64,000 nucleotides of DNA from Silurus meridionalis (Eukaryota > Chordata > Actinopteri > Siluriformes > Siluridae), in the NCBI RefSeq assembly GCF_014805685.1, contig NC_060909.1, positions 6,988,792-7,052,791 of the forward strand. The letters run 5' to 3'. Position 1 is the first letter of the stretch. Each line of letters begins with the position of its first letter. Below, in pieces: positions 1-10,984 of the stretch. A program made the position numbers and the translations under genes. The notes beneath the pieces were generated by a model. The model had not been told where the DNA came from. It ran no database searches and saw only the letters and a list, made by a program, of their open reading frames with translations.

Positions 1-456
1 TGCTGCTACTGGGGAGCTGCGGTTCATTGAGGGAAACATGGATTCCAACATGTACAGTACTGTGACATTCTGAAGCAGAACATGACGCCCTCTCTTTAGA
101 AACTGAGCTGACCAGCAGTTTTCCAAATAATAAAGACCCCAGACACACCACCAGGATGACAACTGCCTTGCTGAGGAAGATGAAGGTGAAGGTGAGGAGT
201 GGAAAAAGTATGTTTCCAGACCTGAACCACCTTAGTGTTCACTTAGCGTGTACTCCCTTTTGTTGCCAGCTATTTTGTCATTAATGGCTTTATGTTGTTA
301 TTTTCAGAGGACAGTGAATCTTTACTTCTGAACGAGCTGCACATTGATTAATTTAAATATATATATATATATATTCATGTTTCATTTCTATAGTATTTAT
401 AAACTAAATAGTTGCTGAAATGTGAGGGGGGTACTCACTTTTGTGAGATTCTGTAT
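1..456 (+). mobile_element. Tc1/mariner element, right part (cut by window edge)
   Basis: Bases 1-230 resemble the transposase region of the element at 44287-45385 (shared wording such as ggggagctgc and acatggattccaaca). Most of the transposase C-terminus after about 215 is missing. The remainder is the 3' non-coding part. It ends near 455 in a terminal repeat (tgtgagg...gtactcac, then ttttgtgagat), the reverse complement of the left end at 44291. No open frame survives. Confidence 0.75.
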
Positions 457-2790
457 TTAATTTAAATAACTTTAAATATGGAAGATGGTATTCTGCTCTA
501 AACTGCCATACCATAGTTTAAAATATAATCACTGAAATGCTTATGACATTTTATTATGTTTGCATGACTCCATTGGGCATCTTGTATTGTATCTTGACTA
601 CGCTTCTACCCAACAACCCTTTGTTTTGAAGATCTTGACCTGCAGTCAAGTTTCTTTCTGTTGAGGGCATTGTGATTTTCACAACCTATAATTTGCTGAT
701 TGAAAAATTATACACTTACAAAGAAATGGTAAAAGAAGCTGTGATAATCACACACAAACACATCCCTTTCCCTACTGATTTCTCTGGAATACAATAGATG
801 TGGTGAAGTATTATATCAGATATAATACTCACGTTACAAAACCCGGGTTAAAATGTTTGTGTTTAGCTATAACTAAGTTATAAATATTAGTAGTATGTTG
901 TACTTTAGGCTTCATGTTTTTTTTTTAAAACAACAGTTTTTAAAATAATTCTTATTTAAAAATGTGTTAAAGGCTAAACCGGATTAAAGTTTGATGAATC
1001 ATTCAAATTAATGAAATATTTTGTACCAATTTTTTAAGAAGACAATTAATTACAATCATGTTTAGTCTGGCGAGTGTAACATATTGCAATTGAGAAAAAG
1101 AACCAAAATGAACAGGTCAGCCAGTTAGCTAGATAGTCTTTTAATCAATGATTTAAAACAAATTTTGCTTTAGTGAAGACATTAATTTAATTAAAATCAG
1201 GTACTTTTTAATAATCTGATATTAGATCCAAATCTATAACCCTCAATTACTTTTCACTTCTTCAGAATTGGTTGGAATTAGTGTTTTAAATGGAAGAAAT
1301 TACTGACAAGTGACAGTCCAGTCAAAAGTCACCTGTCACTAGTTTTCTCTGCTGCAAATTATTTTCTTTTTGTATTTTATGTATTCCTTGAATTACTTAA
1401 TTATTAAAGATATTCATTTAATACTCTAGTATCTTCTGCTATATATCTACTCTCTGACTCTTCATTTCATTGCCATTCTATCAACATGAGCTCCACACTA
1501 TGAGTTACTGCTTCCCTTCCTCCCTCTCTCCTCCCTCTTTCTCTTTTTTTTTGGTGTAATGGTGTTAAAACACACAGCAGGTAGAAAAGACGCCTCTTGC
1601 ACAAGCTCAGCGCCTATGAATTCATAACTAATTAATATTCTTAATACCAACAGATCCAATTCTCCATGTGTGCATAAAAATAACAGCCAAACTAGCCAAA
1701 GCCTGTTAAAGGTGTAGTCTAATTCAAATCATGTTTATGATATAAGGCAAATTGTAATACAATACATGTCCATTTTTAAAATTAGATGTTCAATTTGAAA
1801 ACATTTGTTAGGGATATAAGCCTTAGTTTTGTATTTAGATTCCACAGAAGAAATGATATCAGCAATGAATTATTGAGGTATAGATCAATTCATACTATAA
1901 ACAATACAAATCTTAATAACATATAATTTGATGTGTCAAATGGAATAAAAAAGTACATGTAATTTACTGTTATACTCATTTAACGTGTGGAAAATTAAGG
2001 TATTTACTTGATATTTTAGAGATGTGATGCAAAGCTCTGTTTAACACATCATTATAAAATCTTCCAGTGGTGCTAATTTGGGTTGGACACTTGACCAAAC
2101 ACCCATATGCTTTTTGAGCATACCATTTCAGGTTTAATCCACACATTATTGTCTTAATCTATTTGATAGGTTAGGGCGAGTAAAGGGAATTTGTAATGCT
2201 ACAGCATACAAAGATGTCCAAAACAGTTGGGTGCTTCTGCCTTTGTGGAGAACTGTTTGGAGAAATCCCACATATGATTGTTCTGTTCTAACATTTGGAC
2301 ATATAGTATACTGTATATCTGCTTTAAGATTGACCCCATTTGTGATAATGAACATTTATCATAAAATTAAGCAATAAATGTGTCTATTTTGCTGCTTTTT
2401 TTCCCCTTTACTCTCATCAAAGTACTTTTCTCATCTAACCAAATGACTCACTTACTGCAGACTGGCCTGATTGAAAGGATGCAGTTGGTGAGTCACACAC
2501 ACGTTCATAAGTTCATGACTTAACACATTCTCTCTCATGAGCTTTCACTTGATGGCATCATTCCTCTTTTGTTCTTGCTACCTTAAAAATGAAACCTTTA
2601 ACAAACCCAGCCACCCATTCAAACACACACCCACACACTCACACACAAACTCCTTTCTGCTTACTGCTGACAGGACAGCAGTATGAATCTACACTGTAGA
2701 ATCAAGCCTCTGTTTACTCATCAGAAATCTGCCACTTAGTGACTGCTGTCCAGAACACCAACAGACAATGTGTTTGTATGGGGTAAAGTG
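457..2790. other. AT-rich intergenic DNA, no gene seen
   Basis: No open frame with protein-like composition, no RNA gene and no clear transposon were recognised. A pyrimidine-rich patch lies around 1510-1550. Confidence 0.5.
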
Positions 2791-2811
2791 AAAGAAAAAG
2801 TATGTGCATTG

Positions 2812-2814
<3 letters not shown>

Positions 2815-2878
<64 letters not shown>
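2815..2878. repeat. (GA)n microsatellite
   Basis: Pure GA dinucleotide run of about 64 bp. The poly-Arg/Glu and poly-Ser/Leu open frames over it are translations of the repeat. Confidence 0.97.
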
Positions 2879-2879
<1 letters not shown>

Positions 2880-3056
2880 AAAAATCAAAGATGCTGTCAT
2901 GTATTTTCCCTGTTGGGCTGCTATTGGCCTAACTGTTTGCTTATGCATGAAACATCCATCTTTGATCAATCAGGTCAGCTGGACCTTAACTCTGACCTGA
3001 ACACAAACATACACAGAGTGATGTACTTTCATCCACAGAGGCACTACAGCCCAAAG

Positions 3057-3058
<2 letters not shown>

Positions 3059-3126
<68 letters not shown>
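3059..3126. repeat. (TA)n microsatellite
   Basis: Uninterrupted TA run of about 68 bp. Confidence 0.97.
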
Positions 3127-3131
<5 letters not shown>

Positions 3132-4061
3132 AATTATTAGTAGTCTTTTTTTTAATACACAAGACAAATGCCAGTGATATGTATAATATAAAATATGATT
3201 TAATGGTAATTACTACTCTCTAGTTCCTCTGTTAAATTCCTGTTTTTTTGTGCATGATCTGGGAAATGTTTAAGCTTTGGAAGAAAAAAAATTGGGGCAG
3301 GATTAAAATATCAATAGGGAAGAAATAACACACATTTCAAGATTTAATTAATAACCTTGAGTTTAATCAAAGATAAATCCTCGCATGCACAGGGATAAGA
3401 GATTGTTTAAAGGGGCCATGCACTGCAGCTCTCCTAAGTGGCATTAATAAATTGATTGCTTTCCATGCATGCTCAATCAATTGCTGCCCCACCCAGACAC
3501 CCATTTGCTCACTGAACTGTGCTGTCCCTGTCTGTCACTGCATAAAGAATGTGCTATGTGTGTGTGTTTTTGTCTCTGGCTATAAGCCAATCTGCCCTAC
3601 AATCAGCCTGATAGTTGACTAGGATGTTCATCTATTTCTGTTTAGAGACTCTTTTTAGTTTGTATTGTCTTGGGAAATCTGAATAGGGGGTATTCTGACT
3701 TGTAAATTTTTTCTACTGATTTAAAAAAAACTGAGTCTAAGTGGCTTTCATTTTTTGCCATATACGAAATTGATCAGGGGCATGAGAGCAGATTTGGATC
3801 ACAGCCAGTTGTCCAACCATCTAGAGAAGGCCACACACATAATGAGGGCCCATACAGGGAAAGGTCATTAGAAGGAAAAAGTTACTGTAGGTACAGTTGG
3901 AGGATGCAACTATGTATAGTCTTCGTCAGTTTGTTATAACTGATGATTAGATTAGACTGATGTTATGATCAGTTGTCAGTTTCACAAAATGTCATAAAAA
4001 ATTTAAACAGTCATAAATGCATGTATATTAATGGCATGCAGGCTATAGGATCCGAAAAAAA

Positions 4062-4064
<3 letters not shown>
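3127..4064. other. Intergenic DNA; possible conserved non-coding block at 3330-3560
   Basis: No gene is visible. The part at 3330-3560 has less simple sequence than its surroundings and contains several homeodomain-like ATTA/TAAT cores, the look of a vertebrate non-coding element. This is an impression from composition only. Confidence 0.25.

Positions 4065-4116
<52 letters not shown>
4065..4116. repeat. (GT)n microsatellite
   Basis: Run of about 26 GT units. Confidence 0.95.
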
Positions 4117-4118
<2 letters not shown>

Positions 4119-4439
4119 TTACATCATGACTCATTCTGCACCTGGAGACTGTCACACCTGTTTCCCCAAACACACAACGCAGTGTCTATGAGCTAGTCAA
4201 GGTCAGAGCTCTTTCTGTCTCCCTCTCTCTCTTTCTGTCCCTCGCACAAGTGCGCACACGATTTATTGACACAAGTGTTGTGTCTCTGACTCCACATCCG
4301 ACTCCACATCTCAATGTTTGCTCATGCTGCTTATTTTGGCCCTGTAACTTTACTTTACTCTGTCTTTTGGCAGCAAAAGCACCCCTCCTCATTCATCCAG
4401 CTTTCCGCACCTCCCATCCCCCCATCGCTTTTCTGCCCA

Positions 4440-4620
4440 TGTTACTATTCCGAAATGTGAGATACTGACGCATGTGCTGACGCAAGGCTTCAGACCCTCC
4501 TACAACTCCCACCTGAGCCAATCAGTCTAAACACCAGGCTCACGGGAGGCCACACCTTCTCGCACATCAGCAGCAGGCAGCAGTGTCATGAAGCACAATC
4601 TGGTACAGTACGTTCTGGAA
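4440..4620. promoter_or_regulatory. Possible promoter-like segment
   Basis: Relatively GC-rich stretch with a CCAAT-type motif (gagccaatcag, 4515-4525), two tgacgca motifs near 4466-4483 and a CAG-rich tail. No adjoining coding exon was found. It may be nothing more than a composition fluctuation. Confidence 0.15.
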
Positions 4621-6302
4621 AACGATATGCTGTTCATACTTTAATATGGTTTGCAGTCAAAAACTGTAAAATGCATAAAAGTAATACAGAACATCTGCTA
4701 TTTTAATTACATTATAGTATTTCATTTTAGTGCTAGAATCAAAGAGAGTATGTGCAGGTGTGCAGGAAAGGATTTGTGAAAAGTGAGGTCTACATCTGTG
4801 TGTGTTTGTGTGTGTTGGTGCTGGTGCTGGTGGTGGTGGGGAGGGGTTACATGAAGATATTGGATATTTCATGTACTGCTTGAGTGGCTTTTTGTCCATT
4901 CAAACCTGAATGCTGCCCTAGTCTCTCCCTCTTTCTGTCACTCACTATTTTGTTTTCCTGTCTGTCTTGTGAAGACAGGTTGCCATGGATATAGAGATGT
5001 TCAACATGGAAATGGAAAAACATTAATAGATTTTTTATTGTATTTAGTTTACAGTATTTTTTAATTAATTAACGAGAGACTGAGTTCACTGGGAATGAGT
5101 ACAAGCAACAATCAAATTGCTAATATTTCCATGGGATAGAAAGAAAAATGGAAATACAGCTACATGTAAATACTATGCATTATTATTATTATTGTATTTA
5201 TTTGGTAAAATAAGTCTAAAAATGTTTGATCTGTGAATGGTTATGATTTCTTATCAAGTTTTACTTGAAAACTAACATTGACTTTATGGCTCATTGTATA
5301 GTGCTATATAAGAGTTCTCCTAATGGGAAATACTGAAGAACCCTTAAAGGTTATTGTTTTAACCTTGCTCAGCCTTAAGCAGCATAAAAAAATCTCGTAC
5401 AAAAACGCCCATAAACACATGGTTGGCTAGCTAACCAGTCTACAAATGCAACAGCAAAAATAATGATGCAGTATAATTCAATATCTTTGCTGTTTTATCA
5501 CTCAATAACCTTGAGAAAAAAACTAAAATAAATTCAGAGATCAACCTTAGTTGAAAATAGGAATGGAATTTCTGAATACAAACTCATTGAAGGACAAAAC
5601 AAGTGCAATACAACCAAAACCCTTTCCTCTTTTACACATATCCCAAATTATGAACAGCCCAAGAACTGCCCCACTTTAGCAAGACAGTCCTCATTGATCA
5701 AACTAATAATAAGCTTGGAAAGGCATTTAGAATTTTGTAGAGAAAGACAAAAAAGAGCTTTCTGCTTTCTGCTTTCTGTCTCTTTCTTTGTTTGGATGCT
5801 GAGAATATGTGCTGAAAGGGGTTAAGTGACTAAGCAATAATGAGGAGATAGCAGAGCTCTGTCAAATCCTAATGATATTACACTGGCTCCCCATTCCCTT
5901 ACCACTTTAAACTGGTTACCAGAAATGGTGGAAATCATGGGGGTGGAGTAAAGTTGTGTTTGTTTTAAACAATAATGCAGATCAAAAATTATTATTATTT
6001 TTTGTAAAACCAGTGTGTTACCATACACTGAGCATCATGAGAAAATATTTGCTAAACTATAATTTCTGCTTTACACAATTCCTAAGGCCCACCCATTAGC
6101 AAAGGACCAACCAATTTCTAATCACTGTAACTGCAGGATACAAGGAAATGAGTTTTACTTTTTTTTTCCCATTAAGTAATTCCACCCACACCACTCTAAA
6201 AAAGAAAAACAGTTTTTAAATCACACACACATTCCTTCGTTCTTGCATGCATGGATGTTCAGCAGGAAGTCTGGGCCCCTCACTGACTTTATTTAACTGA
6301 AG
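4621..6302. other. Intergenic DNA, no gene seen
   Basis: AT-rich sequence with short purine/pyrimidine runs and a GT/GGT-rich patch at 4800-4845. Nothing recognisable as a gene or a typed transposon. Confidence 0.45.
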
Positions 6303-6447
<145 letters not shown>

Positions 6448-6820
6448 GTTCTGACAGTCAGAACGTGAAACCAAGTTCACATCTAGATGCCAGATATGAG
6501 CGGAGGTGTATAACCCTAGTAGGCTACACTTACCTTTAGAATATGAAACTAAGCAGTTTTTAAATGCTAGGATATCCCATTTTTTGCTAGGGTTATCATT
6601 TGATATAATTTATGACATCAATCACATAAGGGTGGGGAAACTACATATGGGCGTGGTAAGAGCATGGATGGGGTGGGGCAAATCACCCATTTTTAGATAT
6701 CTGTCACTGTAATAAGAAATAAGGTGTACTATATATGTATTTTACATTAGACAGGGTAATTAATCAGGGGAAGCTATTCTATAACCAATTGCACGGCTCT
6801 GAATAAAGCTCTGCTGAAAG

Positions 6821-6891
6821 GCTGACAGTTGCGGTAATTATTTTCCGGTCAGACCCGGAAGGCAAATAATTCTGGCGCAGAGCTGACAGTT
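6821..6891. repeat. Hairpin flanked by 10-bp direct repeats
   Basis: The arms aattattt (6836-6843) and aaataatt (6864-6871) are exact inverse complements. An inner tccgg/ccgga pair (6844-6848 and 6855-6859) encloses a 6-nt loop, with 4 unpaired bases on one side. The motif gctgacagtt occurs on both sides, at 6821-6830 and 6882-6891. It may be a small transposon relic or a structured element. Confidence 0.5.
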
Positions 6892-7229
6892 ATGAACGTT
6901 TTCCCTCCATCTTTTCGCCACATTACCCCCGACACCTCTTTATCCTGTCCTCATTTTGGTGTCGGCTCAAAAAAAAAAAAAACAGGATATAATTCAATTG
7001 GGCTCAGTCTTGGTTAAATGACCGAAAAATAGTGGGTGCATATTAGACATAAATTAACTGCTTGGAAAAGAAGTCAGAAAATTTTTCAATCACGTAAATT
7101 TGCAAAATATGCATTAGAAAAATCAATGTTTTAATTGAAAATTTGCATCAAAATCGGGTTGATCAAATCGCAGGAGGGTTTGAGGGCTGACTGCAGATGC
7201 AATCTATAAAGGCTGCATGCTTGAATCGT

Positions 7230-7550
7230 AGTTAGGGGTGGACTCATCTGATGGAGCACGGCTTCTCTTGACCCCCGGGACCAATTTGGGCTCCGTGCCG
7301 GCGGCACGCGCCGGGTGTTCCGCGCTATATTGCGTTATGGGGTTGTCTGGGAAACGCGCGACGATGCCATCTGTCAACGCCGCGCGTGCCTCCGATTTCC
7401 ATCGGACTGTCGTGTAGTGAAGACAGTCGTGTATGCGTGCCAAATTAAGATAGAGAGACTCGGAGATGAACCTGGGCTTTATTGCTCAGAGATGGTGCAT
7501 GCCACCCGTTACCGGGAAGACCTGAAGGAAATCCTATACTTTTAAAACTG
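7230..7550. other. CpG-rich patch, function unknown
   Basis: About 320 bp with many CpG dinucleotides (cggcggcacgcgccggg near 7299-7315, gcgcgacg near 7356) in a region that is otherwise CpG-poor. It has the look of an unmethylated promoter or an exon. Short open frames exist on both strands, but no protein was recognised. It could be an upstream start site of gas2, a separate non-coding transcript, or a young GC-rich insertion. Confidence 0.35.
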
Positions 7551-7755
7551 TTCATAAAAGTGTTCAGTTTATAATAAAGTTATGTATGCAAAAATAAAAC
7601 AATTAAACAAACATTAAATAAAGAAACATATACATTAACATTGAATTATAGTCATAATTAGTGAGTTTGATTGAAAAAAAGTGACGAACACTGCTCTCTG
7701 CTGGTCAGAGTTAGTTTCTGTGCAACGTCCACACACTAGGCTTATGTCAAAAACA

Positions 7756-7758
<3 letters not shown>

Positions 7759-7835
<77 letters not shown>
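7759..7835. repeat. (AC)n microsatellite
   Basis: Run of about 38 AC units. Confidence 0.96.
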
Positions 7836-7837
<2 letters not shown>

Positions 7838-8044
7838 TATAGTTTTATTTTGATTCAGAGCACTGAGCCCAACCCTATTGAACACCTTAGTACAGGCTAA
7901 ATTGGAACAATGAGGGCACCCCAGGTCTCCTCTCCTGATCTTAGAGTTTATTTCAACCACGAAAAGGAGAGAATCTGGAATGGAATGTGCAACAAATACA
8001 TTTGAGTGTGATGGTCAGGTGTCCACAAACCTTTAGTGTATGTT

Positions 8045-8170
8045 ACATTCATTCATTTATCTTGAGCAATCTATTTATTCTGGACAGGATGCATCTGGAG
8101 GCTTTTCCTATCATCACAGTGCACATTTTTAGATGCAAGTCCAGACAACATGTTTTAGGAGGATGTGAGG
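8045..8170 (+). mobile_element. Degenerate SINE-like fragment
   Basis: The sequence around cattcattcatttatc followed by ctggacaggatgcatctggag resembles the start of an abundant fish interspersed repeat, recalled from general knowledge. It is heavily diverged. Confidence 0.4.
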
Positions 8171-8216
8171 AAACCATAGAATCCCAAAAAAAACCCAGTT
8201 TAAAAACACACAATTT

Positions 8217-8310
8217 ACATTTATGGCATTTGGCTGACAGTCCAGAGTGACTTACATTGATCTTATATAGCTAAGCAGTTAAGGTTCAAAAAAGGCCTTG
8301 TTTAGGGACC
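8217..8310 (-). mobile_element. SINE / LINE-tail fragment
   Basis: tacatttatggcatttggc ... gtgacttacat is the inverse of the fish LINE/SINE tail motif that appears intact at 54650-54690 (gtcgctctgga...gcgtctgctaaatg). Confidence 0.55.
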
Positions 8311-9364
8311 AGTAACAGGTGATGCTGGCAAATGAATGCATTTAGACAGTATTTTGAGAGATCCAGAGCAGGAGAATTGTTGGAAAAATGATAAAAAAAG
8401 ACACAAAACACATTGTAGATGGACACTATTATACAAAAGAATTAAATAAATGATATATAAATAAACACAAGATGGCATAAAAACCAGAACCAAACATACT
8501 AGAGATTCATTGTATCAGACTGGAATATTAGGTGGCACATGCAAAGCATGTCCATCTCCATATGAGTAGTAAAGCAAATAAACAGCTAGGCATAACAAAG
8601 CTAAATCTGGTGCTTCAGGTCATAAATATCCAGCATGTGTTCTCAGTTAACCTAATAAATGCTGATGTTGTAAAAGTTTGAGGATACTTTAGGCTGCAAG
8701 GTGAGCAAGACAACATCTCAGATAAATCTTCATCAGCACTTTAAGCATGTCAATCAGCTTCAAAAGCACTGAAAGTGTACTGATGATTGGGACACAAAAT
8801 GATATACACTCATTTGACACCCAACTTTGTATTTGTACACATTTGTATTTGAACACTGTTTATGTGATGTGCACAATTTGTCATCACAATTTTACTCCAT
8901 GGAAAAGTAGAATGGGTTCACCAGGAGACAAGCATATTAAATATTATTGGATGGTGGCTCATCCTTAGCACCAAGGTGACTTTAATGCGTCATGTTACTA
9001 GTGGTATGAGAGGATTTTTAATGATCTTAAAAATTCACTACTGGGATAAGAACAGGTCATTATCGAAGACTAACCAGCCAACAGCTGTGCAGTGCAGAGG
9101 GCAAATAAAACAGATGTGCATGGGAAAAGACTATGTGAAGAATGGTTCATCACCAAATAACAGTTGCTCTTTCTGCACGGCTAAGGCAAACATATTATGC
9201 ACAGCAAAGTATCTGATAATACAGTGCATCCAGTACAAATCAATCATACATGCATAAAGACTCAAATTAATATTACATAGTATGTAATGTATGTATAAAC
9301 TATGAAAGAGCACATGAAGTGATGCAAACAAAATATCATTAAATATCACAGAATTAGTTTTATA
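8311..9364. other. Intergenic DNA, no gene seen
   Basis: No gene, RNA or typed repeat was recognised. Confidence 0.45.
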
Positions 9365-9915
9365 TTTTAGATTGTGCAAAATAGCTACATTTAGCTTTGG
9401 TGACAGCTTTGCACGCTCTTGGTATTTTCTCATCTTGAAGGATTTCCCAGAGCTGTTAAGTACTTTTTGGCTGCTTTACCTTCTCTCTCAAACCATCTCA
9501 TTTGGATTTAGATTAGGTGATTGTGGAGGCAAGGTCATCTGATGCAGCACTCTATCCCTCTCCTTCTTGAACATTAAACTCTTACTTGACCTAGGGGTGT
9601 GTTTGGGGTCATCGGAAAACAAATTGTGCAAACCAGCTGGGAAGGCATGACGCTGCGAAATGTTGTGGTAGCCATGCTGGTTATGTGTGCCCTCAATATT
9701 TGATTAAATGAGAAAGGGTTTCCACTGATCTAATGTGGTTTCCTAATGTCCATTCCTTGTGTTTCTCAGTTTAAGCGAGTCTTATCTACTGGTTCTTCTT
9801 CCAAAGTAATGGTTCCTTTGCTGCAATTCAACTAAAGGCCTGACTAACACAGTCTTCTTTGAACATTAGATGAAATATGTCTGCCAGTTGAACTCTAAGT
9901 AGCATTTATGTGTAT
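9365..9915 (-). mobile_element. Decayed Tc1-like transposon, internally deleted
   Basis: Several phrases match the antisense strand of fish Tc1 transposase elements, in the usual order: gacagctttgcac, ggtgtgtttggggtcat, tggtagccatgctgg, tgtccattccttgtgt, and aaggcctga...cagtctt. Several intervening parts are missing and no frame is open. The terminal repeats are not clear. Confidence 0.65.
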
Positions 9916-10103
9916 AATATTATTTATATATCCAGACAGCAAGACAGATTTCCAACTGAACAACTTTTATTTCTATGCTTGAAAATTGTTTTATCTACAT
10001 GTGAAAAGTTTAGGTGATATTGGCCTGGATTTTAATCGTATCTGTAACAAAAAAAAAAGAAAAAAGTAAAGAACGCACTCGTTCTCAAAGCGTCGGATTG
10101 TGG

Positions 10104-10180
10104 CTGCGTTCCAAACCGCAACCTACTTACTACGTAGTATCCTGTAAAAACAGCAGGCCATATGCACGTTTGGGACGGAG
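10104..10180. mobile_element. MITE-like unit with 13-bp imperfect terminal inverted repeats
   Basis: ctgcgttccaaac (10104-10116) and gtttgggacggag (10168-10180) are inverse complements at 11 of 13 positions. They bracket 51 bp that includes a tactacgtagta palindrome. Ends of this type (cgt-cccaaa) belong to non-autonomous DNA transposons common in fish. It abuts the candidate gas2 first exon. Confidence 0.5.
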
Positions 10181-10316
10181 GCAGTGAGATTTGGTTGAGA
10201 GACGCGCTGCTGAATCAGCGAGCTTCTTCCAGCTGTGTAAAGTGAAACCTGGACACGGACGGTGTGTAAAGCAACCTGGCTGGAGTTGAGAAGAAGCTGA
10301 GGAGAACTCTTTCAAA
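10181..10316 (+). promoter_or_regulatory. Candidate non-coding first exon / 5' UTR of gas2
   Basis: This stretch is richer in G and C than its surroundings and ends in a textbook donor (caaa followed by gtaagt at 10317). It lies about 6 kb upstream of the first coding exon, whose acceptor sits one base before the ATG, so an upstream non-coding exon must exist. No TATA box is obvious. Exon start and assignment to gas2 are inferred. Confidence 0.35.
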
Positions 10317-10918
10317 GTAAGTCTTTTACTGCTGATCTTCAGGTTCTTTCTAACTTCCTGATGACTTGTGTATAGTTCAGGGTCTTATTTAAATACATTC
10401 ACATTTTATGCATAACAATTATTTGGCATGGACAAAAGGTGACCATCTCTTGTTGGACACAATATTATCTTGATGGATACAATACAGACCACAAGGGCAC
10501 GTATATAAAGATATTATATTTGTGCAGATATGCATATATGTAGTGCAAAAAATTGACTGCATTTTAAATTGCAGTCTAGATATACAGCATAAGTGCAAAG
10601 TTTGCATACCCTTAGGGCAAAAGGAGGAAGACTAAATTATAGAACATAAAAAATAAGACATTTACGGTACAACATGTTCCTTATTTGTCAGATTTATATA
10701 TGAAAGTAATGCTGTATATTAATATTGAAAATACAATGAGTATATCAATCTGCCCTTTGCTTCCAGCCTTTTTAATAAAGATATTATCAATGTTGTTATC
10801 ATCAAATAATATCGTCAGAGTTGCTGGAGAAAACAACAATTTCTGTTCTTGAATTCTTGTGATCATATATTGGTTGTGTTAGCATAATCATTATCATAAT
10901 TTACATAGAACAGATAAT

Positions 10919-10919
10919 T

Positions 10920-10983
<64 letters not shown>
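10919..10983. repeat. (CTAT)n microsatellite
   Basis: About 16 tetranucleotide units. Confidence 0.96.

Positions 10984-10984
<1 letters not shown>

Noticed and set aside
2736..3167. Open frames on both strands encoding poly-Arg/Glu, poly-Ser/Leu and poly-Tyr/Ile
   Set aside because: They are direct translations of the (GA)n and (TA)n microsatellites.
3973..4191. Poly Cys-Val open frame (with similar ones at 7635, 28293, 36231)
   Set aside because: Translations of (GT)n repeats; no protein-like flanks.
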